DNA of 64,000 nucleotides, from the NCBI RefSeq assembly GCF_014648315.1, contig NZ_BMQW01000011.1, forward strand, positions 1 to 64,000, given 5' to 3'. The first letter of the stretch is position 1. The number at the start of each line of letters is the position of its first letter. The notes beneath the pieces were generated by a model that saw nothing but the letters and a program-made list of their open reading frames with translations, did not search any database and was not told where the DNA came from. Shown here piece by piece: positions 7,617 to 16,825 of this stretch. The position numbers and the translations under genes are program-made. Origin of the DNA: Shewanella ulleungensis (GTDB lineage: Bacteria > Pseudomonadota > Gammaproteobacteria > Enterobacterales > Shewanellaceae).

Positions 7617-8432
7617 TTAATGCGGCTTTTTGAGCTTATTCACTCTGTTATTAATGGCTTCAGTGAGCTGTTGTTTTTGTTTATCTTCACCACAAAACTC
7701 AGCAAACCCTAATCCCCATCCATGGGGATTAACTTGGGTCGCTAGATTGACTACTTTGTAACAGTAATCCCCTTGTTTAACGATTCGATTAGGGTCTAAT
7801 TTGTGATTCAACGTTTGAGGTTGGCTAGTATCTATTTTGGGTGTAAGTTCGATAAAGTCTAATGTTGCATCCATCTCACTCATTGTCCCCACCGGCTTAT
7901 TTTTTGATGCAGCCTGCAAGTCAATTAGCTGTTCAAATTGTTGATTATTATGTTGTTGAATATAGCGGCTTGTAGCTTGTTGCAATGAGGTTGTCACATT
8001 GGTGGTATGGGTTGATACGTTTTGCTTTACTTCTGTTTTGAGTGCAGGCTCTTTAGGGTTTTGTTTGGTTGCAACTGGTAATGTTGCGGTTGCTATTATA
8101 GGTTCTATTTTAGCTGGTGCTGTTGCTGGTGGAAGGGGTATTACAGCTTTAGGTGGTATTAAGACTTCTTTAGGCGTTGAATGCTCATTATTACGTTGCA
8201 TTAATTGGTATTGTTGCGCGGTTATTAGGTAACTTTTTATTGCCGTGTATTTTACCGGCGTTGTGAGAGCCGCCACTCTTTGTTTGGTGTCTTTTTGCCA
8301 AAACCACCCGATGAATATAATCAGTACGCTATGCATTACTAACGCGTAGATCAATGGCTTATATAAGTGCTGTTGATCAAGTACGTTAACGTGTCTGTTG
8401 GTGCCTTCTTTACTGGTTTTAATGCGAGTCAT
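7617..8432 (-). CDS. single-pass membrane protein with proline-rich periplasmic region
   Basis: This 271-residue protein has one membrane helix (about residues 28-45) after a basic N-terminus. A proline/alanine/threonine-rich linker follows (P-P-K-A-V-I-P-L-P-P), then a small C-terminal domain with two cysteines (C-Y-K-V-V-N and E-F-C-G-E-D). The layout resembles TonB/TolA-type proteins spanning the periplasm, but no TonB C-terminal motif is seen. The family is not recognised. Its stop is close to the convergent cyclase gene. The neighbouring minus-strand membrane protein at 8582-8956 could be co-transcribed, with a gap of about 150 bases. Confidence 0.6.
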   Translation of the reverse strand: MTRIKTSKEGTNRHVNVLDQQHLYKPLIYALVMHSVLIIFIGWFWQKDTKQRVAALTTPVKYTAIKSYLITAQQYQLMQRNNEHSTPKEVLIPPKAVIPLPPATAPAKIEPIIATATLPVATKQNPKEPALKTEVKQNVSTHTTNVTTSLQQATSRYIQQHNNQQFEQLIDLQAASKNKPVGTMSEMDATLDFIELTPKIDTSQPQTLNHKLDPNRIVKQGDYCYKVVNLATQVNPHGWGLGFAEFCGEDKQKQQLTEAINNRVNKLKKPH

Positions 8433-8581
8433 TTAGCGTCTGTGTCATTTTACTTTGTCATTGTTACCTTTGATTGTTAATGGAACGTAAAGTTCAAGTG
8501 TGTTGGTATGTTAAATGCTGAGTGATTAATGAGCTAAGAGCGGTAGTGTAATCAATTTTAACGCTCCTTTTCTTGTGTGAG

Positions 8582-8956
8582 CTACTCGTTTTTGAGTGAT
8601 GTTACTGTTAATCGCTCTTGATTAGATAAACGAATTTGTATGCCATCGATGGTGGTAATTCGTTGTTCTTGAATGTCTTTTTTGCGCACTTTATAACTCG
8701 CTGTCATCGCTTCAATCGGTGATGAAATGGTGACTTGAACAACCGTGTTATCGTCGTACCAACCCCAGCCCCAATAACCCGCTGTTGCTAGCATTGAAAG
8801 TGCAATCATGGTGTAAATTATCACCCTGCTTAGCAACGGGGGCTTTTCGATATGAACTGTAGTGTTACTGTGAGTCACTTTGTTGCTTCGCCCTCGTCGT
8901 AAATACACTACAGCGCCAATAATAACTAACATGGTAATGAGGATTTTTGTTAACAC
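8582..8956 (-). CDS. small two-helix membrane protein, unknown function
   Basis: A 124-residue protein with hydrophobic helices at about residues 3-19 and 44-67, and a C-terminal polar domain of about 55 residues rich in beta-type sequence (Q-V-T-I-S-S, R-I-T-T-I-D-G-I-Q-I-R-L). A basic loop (R-R-G-R-S-N-K) after the first helix suggests both termini lie outside and the loop in the cytoplasm. No family is recognised. It is upstream of, and in the same direction as, the proline-rich membrane protein. Confidence 0.6.
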   Translation of the reverse strand: MLTKILITMLVIIGAVVYLRRGRSNKVTHSNTTVHIEKPPLLSRVIIYTMIALSMLATAGYWGWGWYDDNTVVQVTISSPIEAMTASYKVRKKDIQEQRITTIDGIQIRLSNQERLTVTSLKNE

Positions 8957-9251
8957 GTTATCGTCCTAAAATTGTAAGTTAGCTTTGATTATACGGTGTT
9001 TTGCATTGTTTACCGTTATCTACTACACATCATGAGTGCGACAAACGAGATTGCTTGCCGGGTGTTTTTATTATCATGACTTTTATGGCGTGATCTGAAT
9101 CGTTTTCAATAAACGTTATATGTGATCTATTCTAGGTATTTTGATTACATTGTATTTTTACTTGTTAAAGCCGCGAGGCATCACATAAAAATGAGATTGC
9201 TTGAATAATAATCAACAACATGGCCTACATAACAAGACTACATAAATCAAC

Positions 9252-10811
9252 ATGACTGTAAAAGATATTATCGATGAAGAACTCGTCTATCCGTCGGATT
9301 TTAAAATTCTCTCTACCACCAATCTAGATAGCATTATTACTCATGTTAATGATGATTTTATTGCGGCTTGTGGCTACTCCAAAGAAGAGTTAATCAATCA
9401 GCCGCATAATATTGTTCGCCATCCTGATATGCCTAAGGCTGCATTTGCTAATTTGTGGGATACCATTAAGCAGGGGCAAAGCTGGATGGGCTTGGTTAAA
9501 AACCGCTGTAAAAATGGTAAGTATTATTGGGTAAATGCCTATGTTACCCCAATAAAGCGTAATGGCATTATTTGCGAGTATCAGTCAGTAAGAACACAAC
9601 CCGACCCTGAGTTAACCCAACGTGCTCAGGCTTGTTACGATGCAGTTAATGCGGGTAAAGCGGGTAAAGCGGCAAAGCCGAAGTTTGGTGCCAGTATTAT
9701 TACCAAGCTATTTTTAACTTGGTTGTGCTCAGTCATTCTGTTCATTAGTCTGCCTTATTTAAGCTCAACATTTGCTGTTTTTGTGCTTGTTGCCGCTGTA
9801 ATGTGTTTTTGTGTGCCACTCTATTTTCTGAAACATCGTTTTGAATCGGTTCTCGCTGTCAGTAAGACAATACACAATAACCCGCTTAACCAATTTGTTT
9901 ATACCGGTTATACCGATGAGTTATCTCATTTAGAATTAAGTTTGCGTATGCAAAAAGCTGAAACATTGGCCGTTATTGGACGAATTAAAGACAGCGGAGA
10001 GCATCTTCAGCAAGGTTTAGACGAACACCAGCAACAGAATGAAGCGAATCAAAGCCAACTTGTTGAGCAGTCTCAAAACCTTGAACAAGTTGTTACCGCG
10101 ATTGGGCAAATGAGTTCATCTGTTACCGATATTGCGCAGAGCACGACCAACTCAACAGCTGAAATTCATAAATTGGTTGCCCAAATACAGGCCACTAGAG
10201 TTGCGTTAACTAATAGCCAAGCAGCAACGACAGAGATTAATCAGTTACTTTCTGAGTCTCGGACTGCGATTTCATCATTAAATCAACAATGTCAGAACGT
10301 TAACCAGGTCGTCGACGTTATTGAGAGTATTGCGCAGCAAACAAATCTACTGGCGTTAAATGCAGCCATTGAAGCTGCACGAGCTGGCGAAACGGGTCGG
10401 GGCTTTGCTGTTGTTGCTGATGAAGTACGTAACCTTGCAAGCAGGTCGGCAACATCTGCAAATGAAATCCATAAGATTATCAATACACTTAGTCGCACAA
10501 CGGCTGAGGCAGTTGAGCAAATGGAGCAAAGTCATTTACTGACAGATAAAAGCATCGACTCGGGTAATATGCTTGAGCAAAGCCTAACAACGGTAAGCCA
10601 AGTGATGGCAACAATTGAGAGCAATGGTGAACAAATATCGGTGGCGGCAGAAGAGCAAGCTGCTGTTGTTAATAAAATTTATACCAATGCGATGACACTC
10701 CAGCATGGTATTAATCAATTTGAGAAAAATTGTCACAATGCCGCGATACATAGTCAAGATATTAGCGCTCAAGGCAATAGACAAACGGAGTTAGTATTGC
10801 AGTTTAACTAA
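9252..10811 (+). CDS. methyl-accepting chemotaxis protein with N-terminal PAS domain (Aer-like)
   Basis: The order is a cytoplasmic PAS domain (about 10-125; [24 protein letters not shown]), two adjacent membrane helices (about 150-195), a linker and a C-terminal signalling domain. The conserved hairpin tip [19 protein letters not shown] lies near residues 360-380. This is the architecture of the energy/redox receptor Aer, which binds FAD in its PAS domain. Whether FAD is bound here cannot be read from sequence. It would signal through CheA/CheW. Start is the ATG, with no competing upstream start. The gene stands alone. Confidence 0.88.
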   Translation: MTVKDIIDEELVYPSDFKILSTTNLDSIITHVNDDFIAACGYSKEELINQPHNIVRHPDMPKAAFANLWDTIKQGQSWMGLVKNRCKNGKYYWVNAYVTPIKRNGIICEYQSVRTQPDPELTQRAQACYDAVNAGKAGKAAKPKFGASIITKLFLTWLCSVILFISLPYLSSTFAVFVLVAAVMCFCVPLYFLKHRFESVLAVSKTIHNNPLNQFVYTGYTDELSHLELSLRMQKAETLAVIGRIKDSGEHLQQGLDEHQQQNEANQSQLVEQSQNLEQVVTAIGQMSSSVTDIAQSTTNSTAEIHKLVAQIQATRVALTNSQAATTEINQLLSESRTAISSLNQQCQNVNQVVDVIESIAQQTNLLALNAAIEAARAGETGRGFAVVADEVRNLASRSATSANEIHKIINTLSRTTAEAVEQMEQSHLLTDKSIDSGNMLEQSLTTVSQVMATIESNGEQISVAAEEQAAVVNKIYTNAMTLQHGINQFEKNCHNAAIHSQDISAQGNRQTELVLQFN

Positions 10812-10918
10812 ACTTATTATCGATTTAATCGAAAAAAAATAACACTATTATGCAATATTTATTCGGTTAGCTGGCTGTTATGCTGTAAATATGATTTGAC
10901 TGCGCATTGGGTTTTATA

Positions 10919-11785
10919 ATGAAAGTGTTACAGCGTTTTAGTGCGTTACCAGCAATGGACGGTGATGGGGTCAATATCAATCGCATTAGTGATTTTGAGC
11001 AACTTCGTTTTGATCCTTATTTAATGATAGATGAAATTAAATCTGACGATGAGCAAGATTTTATTGGTGGTTTTCCACCTCATCCTCACCGAGGTGTTGA
11101 AACTTTTACCTATATCCGTAAAGGCGGGTTCGAGCATCGCGATCAACTCGGAAATGTTAAACCTATACGTGCTGGCGATGTACAGTGGATGAGTACCGGT
11201 CGCGGTGTGGTGCACTCTGAAATGCCATTAGCAGATGCAAAAGAAGGGCTGCATGGTTTTCAAATTTGGCTCAATATGCCAGCTAAAGACAAAATGCGTG
11301 CGCCGATATATCAAGATAGTCTCAACCAACATAAGCCCCAAGTGAGTAATGAGCACGGTGCCACACTTTTTGCGTTGGCGGGTGCGTGGGGTTTCAACCA
11401 TAATCCAGTAGACATTCATGCTGCTATTGATGGGCTGGCGGGTAATGGCGCTATTGCCGATTTAACCTTAAAGCCATATGGTCACGGCACGCTGAACCTC
11501 GAGCGATTTAAGACTGTCTGTGTCTATATTTACCAGGGTGAGCTGCATTATATTGATAAACAAGGTTTACGCGAAACCGCAGGTGCAGGGCAGTTTGCGG
11601 TATTAGATGCCCTTGATGTGTGCCATTTTCAGGCAGAAGACAAAGGTGCGGGTTTATTGATTTTGGCCGGTAACCCCATTAACGAGTCAATAGTGCAAAT
11701 GGGGCCGTTTGTGATGAATACTCAAGCAGAAATTGATCAGGCTGTGCGAAATTATCAACAAGGGCTTTTTGGTCAAATTATATAG
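10919..11785 (+). CDS. pirin family protein
   Basis: A 288-residue bicupin protein. The N-terminal cupin has the family signature: F-P-P-H-P-H-R-G-V-E-T metal-binding segment near residue 58 and G-D-V-Q-W-M-S-T-G-R-G-V-V-H-S-E near residues 95-110. These supply the three histidines and one glutamate that bind iron. A typical C-terminal cupin ends with G-P-F-V-M-N-T. Some bacterial pirins have quercetin dioxygenase activity and others regulate metabolism, so no exact role is claimed. ATG 10919 is preferred to a TTG four codons upstream because it matches the usual pirin N-terminus. It is flanked by a MITE-like element downstream. Confidence 0.9.
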   Translation: MKVLQRFSALPAMDGDGVNINRISDFEQLRFDPYLMIDEIKSDDEQDFIGGFPPHPHRGVETFTYIRKGGFEHRDQLGNVKPIRAGDVQWMSTGRGVVHSEMPLADAKEGLHGFQIWLNMPAKDKMRAPIYQDSLNQHKPQVSNEHGATLFALAGAWGFNHNPVDIHAAIDGLAGNGAIADLTLKPYGHGTLNLERFKTVCVYIYQGELHYIDKQGLRETAGAGQFAVLDALDVCHFQAEDKGAGLLILAGNPINESIVQMGPFVMNTQAEIDQAVRNYQQGLFGQII

Positions 11786-12245
11786 TTAACGAATCATAAA
11801 ATATCCCTGTTTGAGAGAAAGATTTGTCAGCGAAAGCTGAAGAAAATTGCTACAATAGCGCGTATACCCAATCAACTTGAAGAGACGTGTTTCAGAGCTT
11901 CACCGTGTTTTTAATACTAGGCGCGTTAATGCAGTAATGTAGGTACCTTATAAATTAGCGCAACAACGTAGTGGTAACACGATGAAACTCCCAAAGGGCA
12001 AGTTTTACACGCGTTTATGCTGTGTTATTGATTTTGGAAAGGGAACAACCATTACCCGCAATCAATGCCTTGCCTAAACGCGTGTAAATTCTTGCTGAAA
12101 TCGAGCATCTTCAGGTTGATTGGGTATATATGGCCAAGGACAATTTGATGTGTAGCATTCGCTATACTGACAATAATCACCTTGGCTAATTTGTTTGTGC
12201 AGCACTTGCGTGCTTTTTAGCTTTCGATATCAGAGGATATTCGCC
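11786..12245. other. non-coding region mostly filled by a MITE-like element
   Basis: From 11863 to 12128 the region is a long palindromic element described separately. The remaining bases before dbpA should carry its promoter. No further gene is seen. Confidence 0.6.
11863..12128. mobile_element. MITE-like palindromic element, 266 bp
   Basis: The ends are inverted: TATACCCAATCAACTTGAAG on the left and the reverse complement of TATACCCAATCAACCTGAAG on the right, one mismatch in 20. An inner inverted pair, TTTACACGCGTTTA and TAAACGCGTGTAAA, lies at about 12005-12090. The element has no open frame of note and the flanks contain extra TA, consistent with TA target duplication. I recall similar TATACCCAATCAAC-ended repeats in Shewanella and related genomes. 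It is non-autonomous, and the transposase that would move it is not in the window. Confidence 0.75.
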
Positions 12246-13649
12246 TTGAGTCAGTCTACTGAACAAGCCGTTAATACGGCTTTCGCATCACTTAATTTAA
12301 AAACTGAATTGCTTGAAAACCTACAAACCATGGGTTTTGAATCTATGACTCAAATCCAAGCAGAAAGCTTGCCGCCAATTTTGGCCGGTGAAGACGTGAT
12401 TGGCCAGGCAAAAACAGGTTCAGGTAAAACTGCTGCGTTTGGTTTAGGCTTGCTAAATAAGCTTGATGTAAAACGTTTTCGTATTCAAACCATGGTGTTA
12501 TGCCCAACACGTGAATTAGCTGACCAAGTAGCAGAAGAAATCCGCACGCTTGCCCGCGGTATTCACAATATTAAGGTATTAACCTTATGTGGTGGTGTGC
12601 CAATGGGGCCACAGGTTGGATCGCTTGAACATGGCGCGCATATTATTGTTGGTACGCCGGGTCGTATTGTCGATCATTTAGATCGTAACCGCCTAGATTT
12701 AAGCAACATGAATATGTTGATTTTAGATGAAGCCGACCGCATGTTAGAGATGGGTTTTCAGCAGCACATTGACCAAATTATTTCTGCCGCGCCGCGTGAG
12801 CGCCAAACCCTATTATTTAGCGCGACATTCCCTGAGCAAATCAAATCGATCGCTGACCAAATAATGTACAACCCTGTGATGGTTAAAGTTGAACAAAAAC
12901 ATGACAACTTAACCATTGAACAACATTTTTACCGTGTTGATGACAATCATGGCCGTCTAGAGGCCCTGCGCTTATTATTGCTTGATAAGCAACCACGTAG
13001 CTCGGTAGTATTTTGTAATACTAAGCGCGAAACTCAACAAGTGGCTGACTCATTAGCCGAGTTTGGTTTTAGTGTGTTAGCACTACACGGTGATTTAGAA
13101 CAACGCGATCGCGATCAAATGTTATTACAATTTGCTAACCGTAGTGCGCGTATTTTAGTGGCGACCGATGTTGCCGCGCGCGGTCTAGATATTGATGAGC
13201 TTGATGCAGTATTTAACTACCATATTGCTTACGATACTGAAGTACACATTCACCGTATTGGTCGTACTGGCCGTGCTGGTAGTTCGGGTGCTGCTTACAC
13301 CTTCTTTGGTGAAGATGACGGCTACAAAATGGCTATGATTGAAGAAGCCATGGGTAAAGATGTTGTCAGCGAAACACTGCCACCAATGAGTGCGTTAAAC
13401 AAACAGCCACAAGCGGCTGAGATGATTACCATTCAGATTGATGCCGGTAAAAAGCAAAAGATCCGCCCTGGTGACGTTGTTGGCGCTTTAACCGGTGATA
13501 ACGGCTTAGACTTTAATGATATTGGCAAAATCAAAGTGACTGAGTTCCGTGCTTATGTTGCGGTAACCAGCAAAGTGTCGAAGCAAGCACTGAATAAATT
13601 GAATAAAGGTAAGTTGAAAGGTCGTAATTATCGAGCCTGGTTTATGTAA
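12246..13649 (+). CDS. dbpA: ATP-dependent RNA helicase DbpA
   Basis: A 467-residue DEAD-box helicase. Motifs seen in order: Q-motif (F-E-S-M-T-Q-I-Q), Walker A A-K-T-G-S-G-K-T, P-T-R-E-L-A, D-E-A-D, S-A-T, then A-T-D-V-A-A-R-G-L-D and [10 protein letters not shown]. The C-terminal 75 residues (I-D-A-G-K-K-Q-K-I-R-P-G-D-V-V-G-A-L) form the DbpA RNA-binding domain that directs the enzyme to hairpin 92 of 23S rRNA in 50S assembly. Length agrees with E. coli DbpA. TTG 12246 with AGAGGA upstream is chosen instead of an upstream TTG that adds a cysteine-rich, non-conserved stretch. It converges on rhlE, with a shared terminator between. Confidence 0.92.
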   Translation: MSQSTEQAVNTAFASLNLKTELLENLQTMGFESMTQIQAESLPPILAGEDVIGQAKTGSGKTAAFGLGLLNKLDVKRFRIQTMVLCPTRELADQVAEEIRTLARGIHNIKVLTLCGGVPMGPQVGSLEHGAHIIVGTPGRIVDHLDRNRLDLSNMNMLILDEADRMLEMGFQQHIDQIISAAPRERQTLLFSATFPEQIKSIADQIMYNPVMVKVEQKHDNLTIEQHFYRVDDNHGRLEALRLLLLDKQPRSSVVFCNTKRETQQVADSLAEFGFSVLALHGDLEQRDRDQMLLQFANRSARILVATDVAARGLDIDELDAVFNYHIAYDTEVHIHRIGRTGRAGSSGAAYTFFGEDDGYKMAMIEEAMGKDVVSETLPPMSALNKQPQAAEMITIQIDAGKKQKIRPGDVVGALTGDNGLDFNDIGKIKVTEFRAYVAVTSKVSKQALNKLNKGKLKGRNYRAWFM

Positions 13650-13670
13650 TGGTAAGTGATGTTTAAACAA

Positions 13671-13702
13671 AAAAACGCTGAACAATGTTCAGCGTTTTTT
13701 TT
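13671..13702 (+). terminator. rho-independent terminator after dbpA
   Basis: ACGCTGAAC-AAT-GTTCAGCGT gives a perfect 9-bp stem followed by eight T. A-tracts on the left make it usable on both strands, so it may also stop rhlE transcripts. Confidence 0.9.
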
Positions 13703-13740
13703 GTTGCCTAATGACTTATTGAGTAAGTCATTATTATGAT

Positions 13741-13768
13741 AAGCGATAAGGCATCAACCTTATCGCTT
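13741..13768 (-). terminator. hairpin downstream of rhlE
   Basis: AAGCGATAAGG-CATCAA-CCTTATCGCTT forms an 11-bp stem just past the rhlE stop. The T-run on the minus strand is poor, so it may act mainly as an RNA-end stabiliser before the stronger terminator at 13671-13702. Confidence 0.55.
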
Positions 13769-13778
13769 TATAGCAATG

Positions 13779-15287
13779 TTAGCTTCTTATTTTGGCATTA
13801 GCATATGGATTAACACTGGCTTTTGAAGCCGGAGCACTGCCTGTATTGCTGCTTGTTGCAGTGCCACTAGTTGCACTGCTATTTCCTGCGCCACTGCGAC
13901 GTGGTGGACGATTACGCTGTGGAGGTTTGTTACCATTAGCGATCGCTTCTTGTCTGTTTCCAGGCGCTTTGGGTTTGCTAGCGCCTTGTGATTGACCATC
14001 ATTGCTGCGTGCTTGCTGGCGTGAATCATATTTACGCTCAGGCTTATCAGCATTATTGGTATTTTGCTGTGCATGCTTACTGCGGTTTGGGTTTGGCTTT
14101 TTAACGCTATTGGCTTTATGACCACCAGAGCGACTGCCTGCTTCTGGGATAGTGAAGGGGGCTTCAAAACCTGCAAGTTGCTTACGCTCAATAGTACGCT
14201 TAATTAATCGCTCGATATCATGCAGTAGCTTAACTTCTTCAAGACCGACTAATGATACTGCTTGACCCGTTGAGCCCGCACGGCCTGTACGGCCAATACG
14301 ATGAACATAATCTTCAGGTACGTTTGGCAAGTCAAAGTTAACCACAAATGGCAGTTGATCGATGTCGATACCACGTGCGGCGATATCTGTTGCTACCATT
14401 ACTTGTACTGTACCGGCTTTAAAGTCTGCCAATGCTTTAGTTCGGGCTGTTTGGCTCTTATTACCATGAATAGCGGCGGCTTTAATGTTGGCTGCTTCTA
14501 AACTTTTAGCTAAACGGTTAGCACCATGTTTAGTACGCGAGAACACCAACACTTGTTTCCAATCATTGGTTTTAATCAATTCGATTAATGCCGTCGACTT
14601 ACGCGTTTTATCCAGTGGGTACACGCACTGGGTAACGGTGTTAGCGGTGGCGTTACGCGGTGTCACTGAAATCTCAACCGGGTTATTTACTAACCCTTTG
14701 GCTAATTCGCGGATTTCATCGGAGAAGGTTGCCGAAAACATCAAGTTTTGACGTTTAGGTGGCAATAACGCTAATACTTTTTTAATGTCGCGAATAAAGC
14801 CCATGTCTAACATGCGGTCAGCTTCGTCTAACACTAGAATTTCTAATTTGCTGAAGCTAATGGCTTTTTGTTGGCATAAATCGAGTAATCTACCTGGAGT
14901 AGCCACTAAAATATCAACGCCATTTCTAAGAGCCGCTAGTTGCGGAATAATAGAAACACCACCAAACACAACAGCTGATTTTAACGGTAGGTTGATACCG
15001 TAAGTGGCTACACTTTCTTGTACCTGTGCGGCTAATTCACGCGTTGGAGTCAATACTAATGCACGCACTTGGCCACGCTGTGCGCGGTTGCCTTTTGATA
15101 ATATTTCTAGGATTGGCAGGGTAAAGCCTGCGGTTTTTCCTGTCCCAGTTTGGGCTGCTGCCATGACGTCTTGTCCGGCTAGTACTGCTGGAATGGCTTG
15201 TGCTTGAATAGGAGAGGGGGTGTCATAACCTTGTTTTTCAACTGCTTTTAAAATAGCAGCATTCAGACCAAGTGAGGCAAAACTCAT
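13779..15287 (-). CDS. rhlE: DEAD-box RNA helicase, RhlE type
   Basis: A 502-residue helicase starting M-S-F-A-S-L-G-L. It shows [39 protein letters not shown] and [10 protein letters not shown]. The core ends at about residue 375 and is followed by about 125 residues of low-complexity, basic, N/S/Q/R-rich tail (R-N-R-P-P-R-R-S), as in RhlE and other cold-active helicases, probably for RNA contact. The role is in rRNA processing or mRNA turnover at low temperature. AAAGAGA upstream of the ATG supports the start. It is convergent with dbpA, a different subfamily. Confidence 0.88.
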   Translation of the reverse strand: MSFASLGLNAAILKAVEKQGYDTPSPIQAQAIPAVLAGQDVMAAAQTGTGKTAGFTLPILEILSKGNRAQRGQVRALVLTPTRELAAQVQESVATYGINLPLKSAVVFGGVSIIPQLAALRNGVDILVATPGRLLDLCQQKAISFSKLEILVLDEADRMLDMGFIRDIKKVLALLPPKRQNLMFSATFSDEIRELAKGLVNNPVEISVTPRNATANTVTQCVYPLDKTRKSTALIELIKTNDWKQVLVFSRTKHGANRLAKSLEAANIKAAAIHGNKSQTARTKALADFKAGTVQVMVATDIAARGIDIDQLPFVVNFDLPNVPEDYVHRIGRTGRAGSTGQAVSLVGLEEVKLLHDIERLIKRTIERKQLAGFEAPFTIPEAGSRSGGHKANSVKKPNPNRSKHAQQNTNNADKPERKYDSRQQARSNDGQSQGASKPKAPGNRQEAIANGNKPPQRNRPPRRSGAGNSSATSGTATSSNTGSAPASKASVNPYANAKIRS

Positions 15288-15606
15288 AGAAAAATCTCTT
15301 TGGGCAACATATTGTTGCTTTGAATAAAAGGTAGCCAGAAACGGCGGCCGTGAAGCTTACCTGAAAACGGCTATAAGTGCTATTAAACTCTTATTATAGC
15401 TGCTAGTGCGAAGCCTTTTGCGCTTACTGTGCCTACTAAGGACTGTAATAGCCGACAGATACACAGAATATAATGATTTAGAATGAAATAGTGTTAATCT
15501 TGAGGCATCGATCAGTGCTAAAACTCAACTTATTACATACAATAAAATGACAACCTTACTCCAGCAGCCTAGCTGAAGTGATTGAACGTTAAGGTATTAC
15601 TGACTG
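15288..15606. other. intergenic region between divergent rhlE and DUF3626 genes
   Basis: This must hold two divergent promoters. No strong promoter pair, hairpin or small gene was identified. The leader of rhlE could be long, as in cold-inducible helicase genes, but no element shows this directly. Confidence 0.4.
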
Positions 15607-16680
15607 ATGAAATTAACGGCGTTATCACATATTGAGAAAACGGCATACGAGCTGCGAGATCATGCTCATGCCGTGCTCAAGAATGTGCTGTTAATGTCTA
15701 ATATTTCCACCTTGGAGTTGCAGTTGGCCATGCGCCAATTATCCAGCCATAGCCGTGTTGCATTGCATTTTCATCCCGACAGAATTGATAACCGTGGCCT
15801 GAGTGTTATTGACGGCCTATTGCGTGACGGCGTCTATAAAAGCCAATTTGAGACCCATGTGTCTAATGGCCATTTATCTCCAGAGCTAGGGGGCTCTCGC
15901 GATCATTGGGAAAATCAATTGTTTGGCAATAGCTATGCTGGGATTAAGCATCGACCCAAATACGGCGCCCTCGATTTTGGGTTATGCCCTTTGGGACCTG
16001 CACCGCGCTTTGGTAGTTGTTATTTAATCACTCACTCGCAAATATTATCTCGTTGTACTTTCAGCTATATGGACTCTTATCGGTTACCCAAAGAAAAGGG
16101 AACTATAAAATGTTTTGATGCCATCTTAGCTGCACTAATGAGTGAAAGTTTTGAACGTCAATATGCCTTGGGCTGCGCTGGCCTTAAACCGAGTAAGTTA
16201 ATTTCTCACTTTAGCCAGCATTTAACCGATCCTGTGACGTCGCGTTTTGACGCTATTACAAGTGGTAATTTAGATCATTATATCGAAGCACAAATTCACG
16301 GAGATGTGTTGTTAGATAGAGACATTGCTATGCTGGTGGCTGACCCGTCGTTTAATGGCAGCAAAATTGGCGATTCATTAGTGGCATTGTGTGACGAATA
16401 CGACATCGAACTGCATTGGCACAATGGCAGGCAAATGCACATTGCCGATGTGCCTGATGATTTTCGGGGGGCTGGTATGCCAACACTGGCAAAAAGCATT
16501 GCAGAAGATGAAATCATTAATGCCGACATTATTGGCCGAGCGGCATATCAACTGCAAAAACAACCCACATCTTGGAGTGAACGCGGAGCGCATACAAAAA
16601 AGCTACAAGATTTAAAATTGTTATGGCATGTATTGGTTAAATACGGCCACACCCCCTCTAGTGAACCTTTTCTGTTGTAG
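15607..16680 (+). CDS. DUF3626 domain-containing protein
   Basis: A 357-residue soluble protein. The segments F-H-P-D-R near residue 57, L-L-R-D-G-V-Y-K-S-Q-F-E-T, G-G-S-R-D-H-W-E, and Y-G-A-L-D-F-G-L with P-A-P-R-F-G-S-C-Y agree with my memory of DUF3626 proteins, known from actinobacteria and scattered proteobacteria. Some relatives are described as toxin- or transferase-like, but no activity is established to my knowledge. There is no signal peptide. It is 145 bases before cydD on the same strand; the gap argues for separate expression. Acquisition by transfer is possible given the patchy distribution. Confidence 0.7.
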   Translation: MKLTALSHIEKTAYELRDHAHAVLKNVLLMSNISTLELQLAMRQLSSHSRVALHFHPDRIDNRGLSVIDGLLRDGVYKSQFETHVSNGHLSPELGGSRDHWENQLFGNSYAGIKHRPKYGALDFGLCPLGPAPRFGSCYLITHSQILSRCTFSYMDSYRLPKEKGTIKCFDAILAALMSESFERQYALGCAGLKPSKLISHFSQHLTDPVTSRFDAITSGNLDHYIEAQIHGDVLLDRDIAMLVADPSFNGSKIGDSLVALCDEYDIELHWHNGRQMHIADVPDDFRGAGMPTLAKSIAEDEIINADIIGRAAYQLQKQPTSWSERGAHTKKLQDLKLLWHVLVKYGHTPSSEPFLL

Positions 16681-16825
16681 TTTCAGCTTGATTTAAGCTT
16701 TAACTAAGAGTCTATTAGCAAAATGTGAATCAGTTAACATTTACACCGTTTAAGGTGTTATCTCTGACCCAGTGCTGCGATACTGCATGCGAATTTGGGA
16801 CGAGAACCAACACAGCTGGAGCGTT

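Noticed and set aside
13787-14191. 134-codon frame inside rhlE on the same strand
   Set aside because: It lies wholly within the low-complexity rhlE tail, in another frame. Repetitive codons create it.
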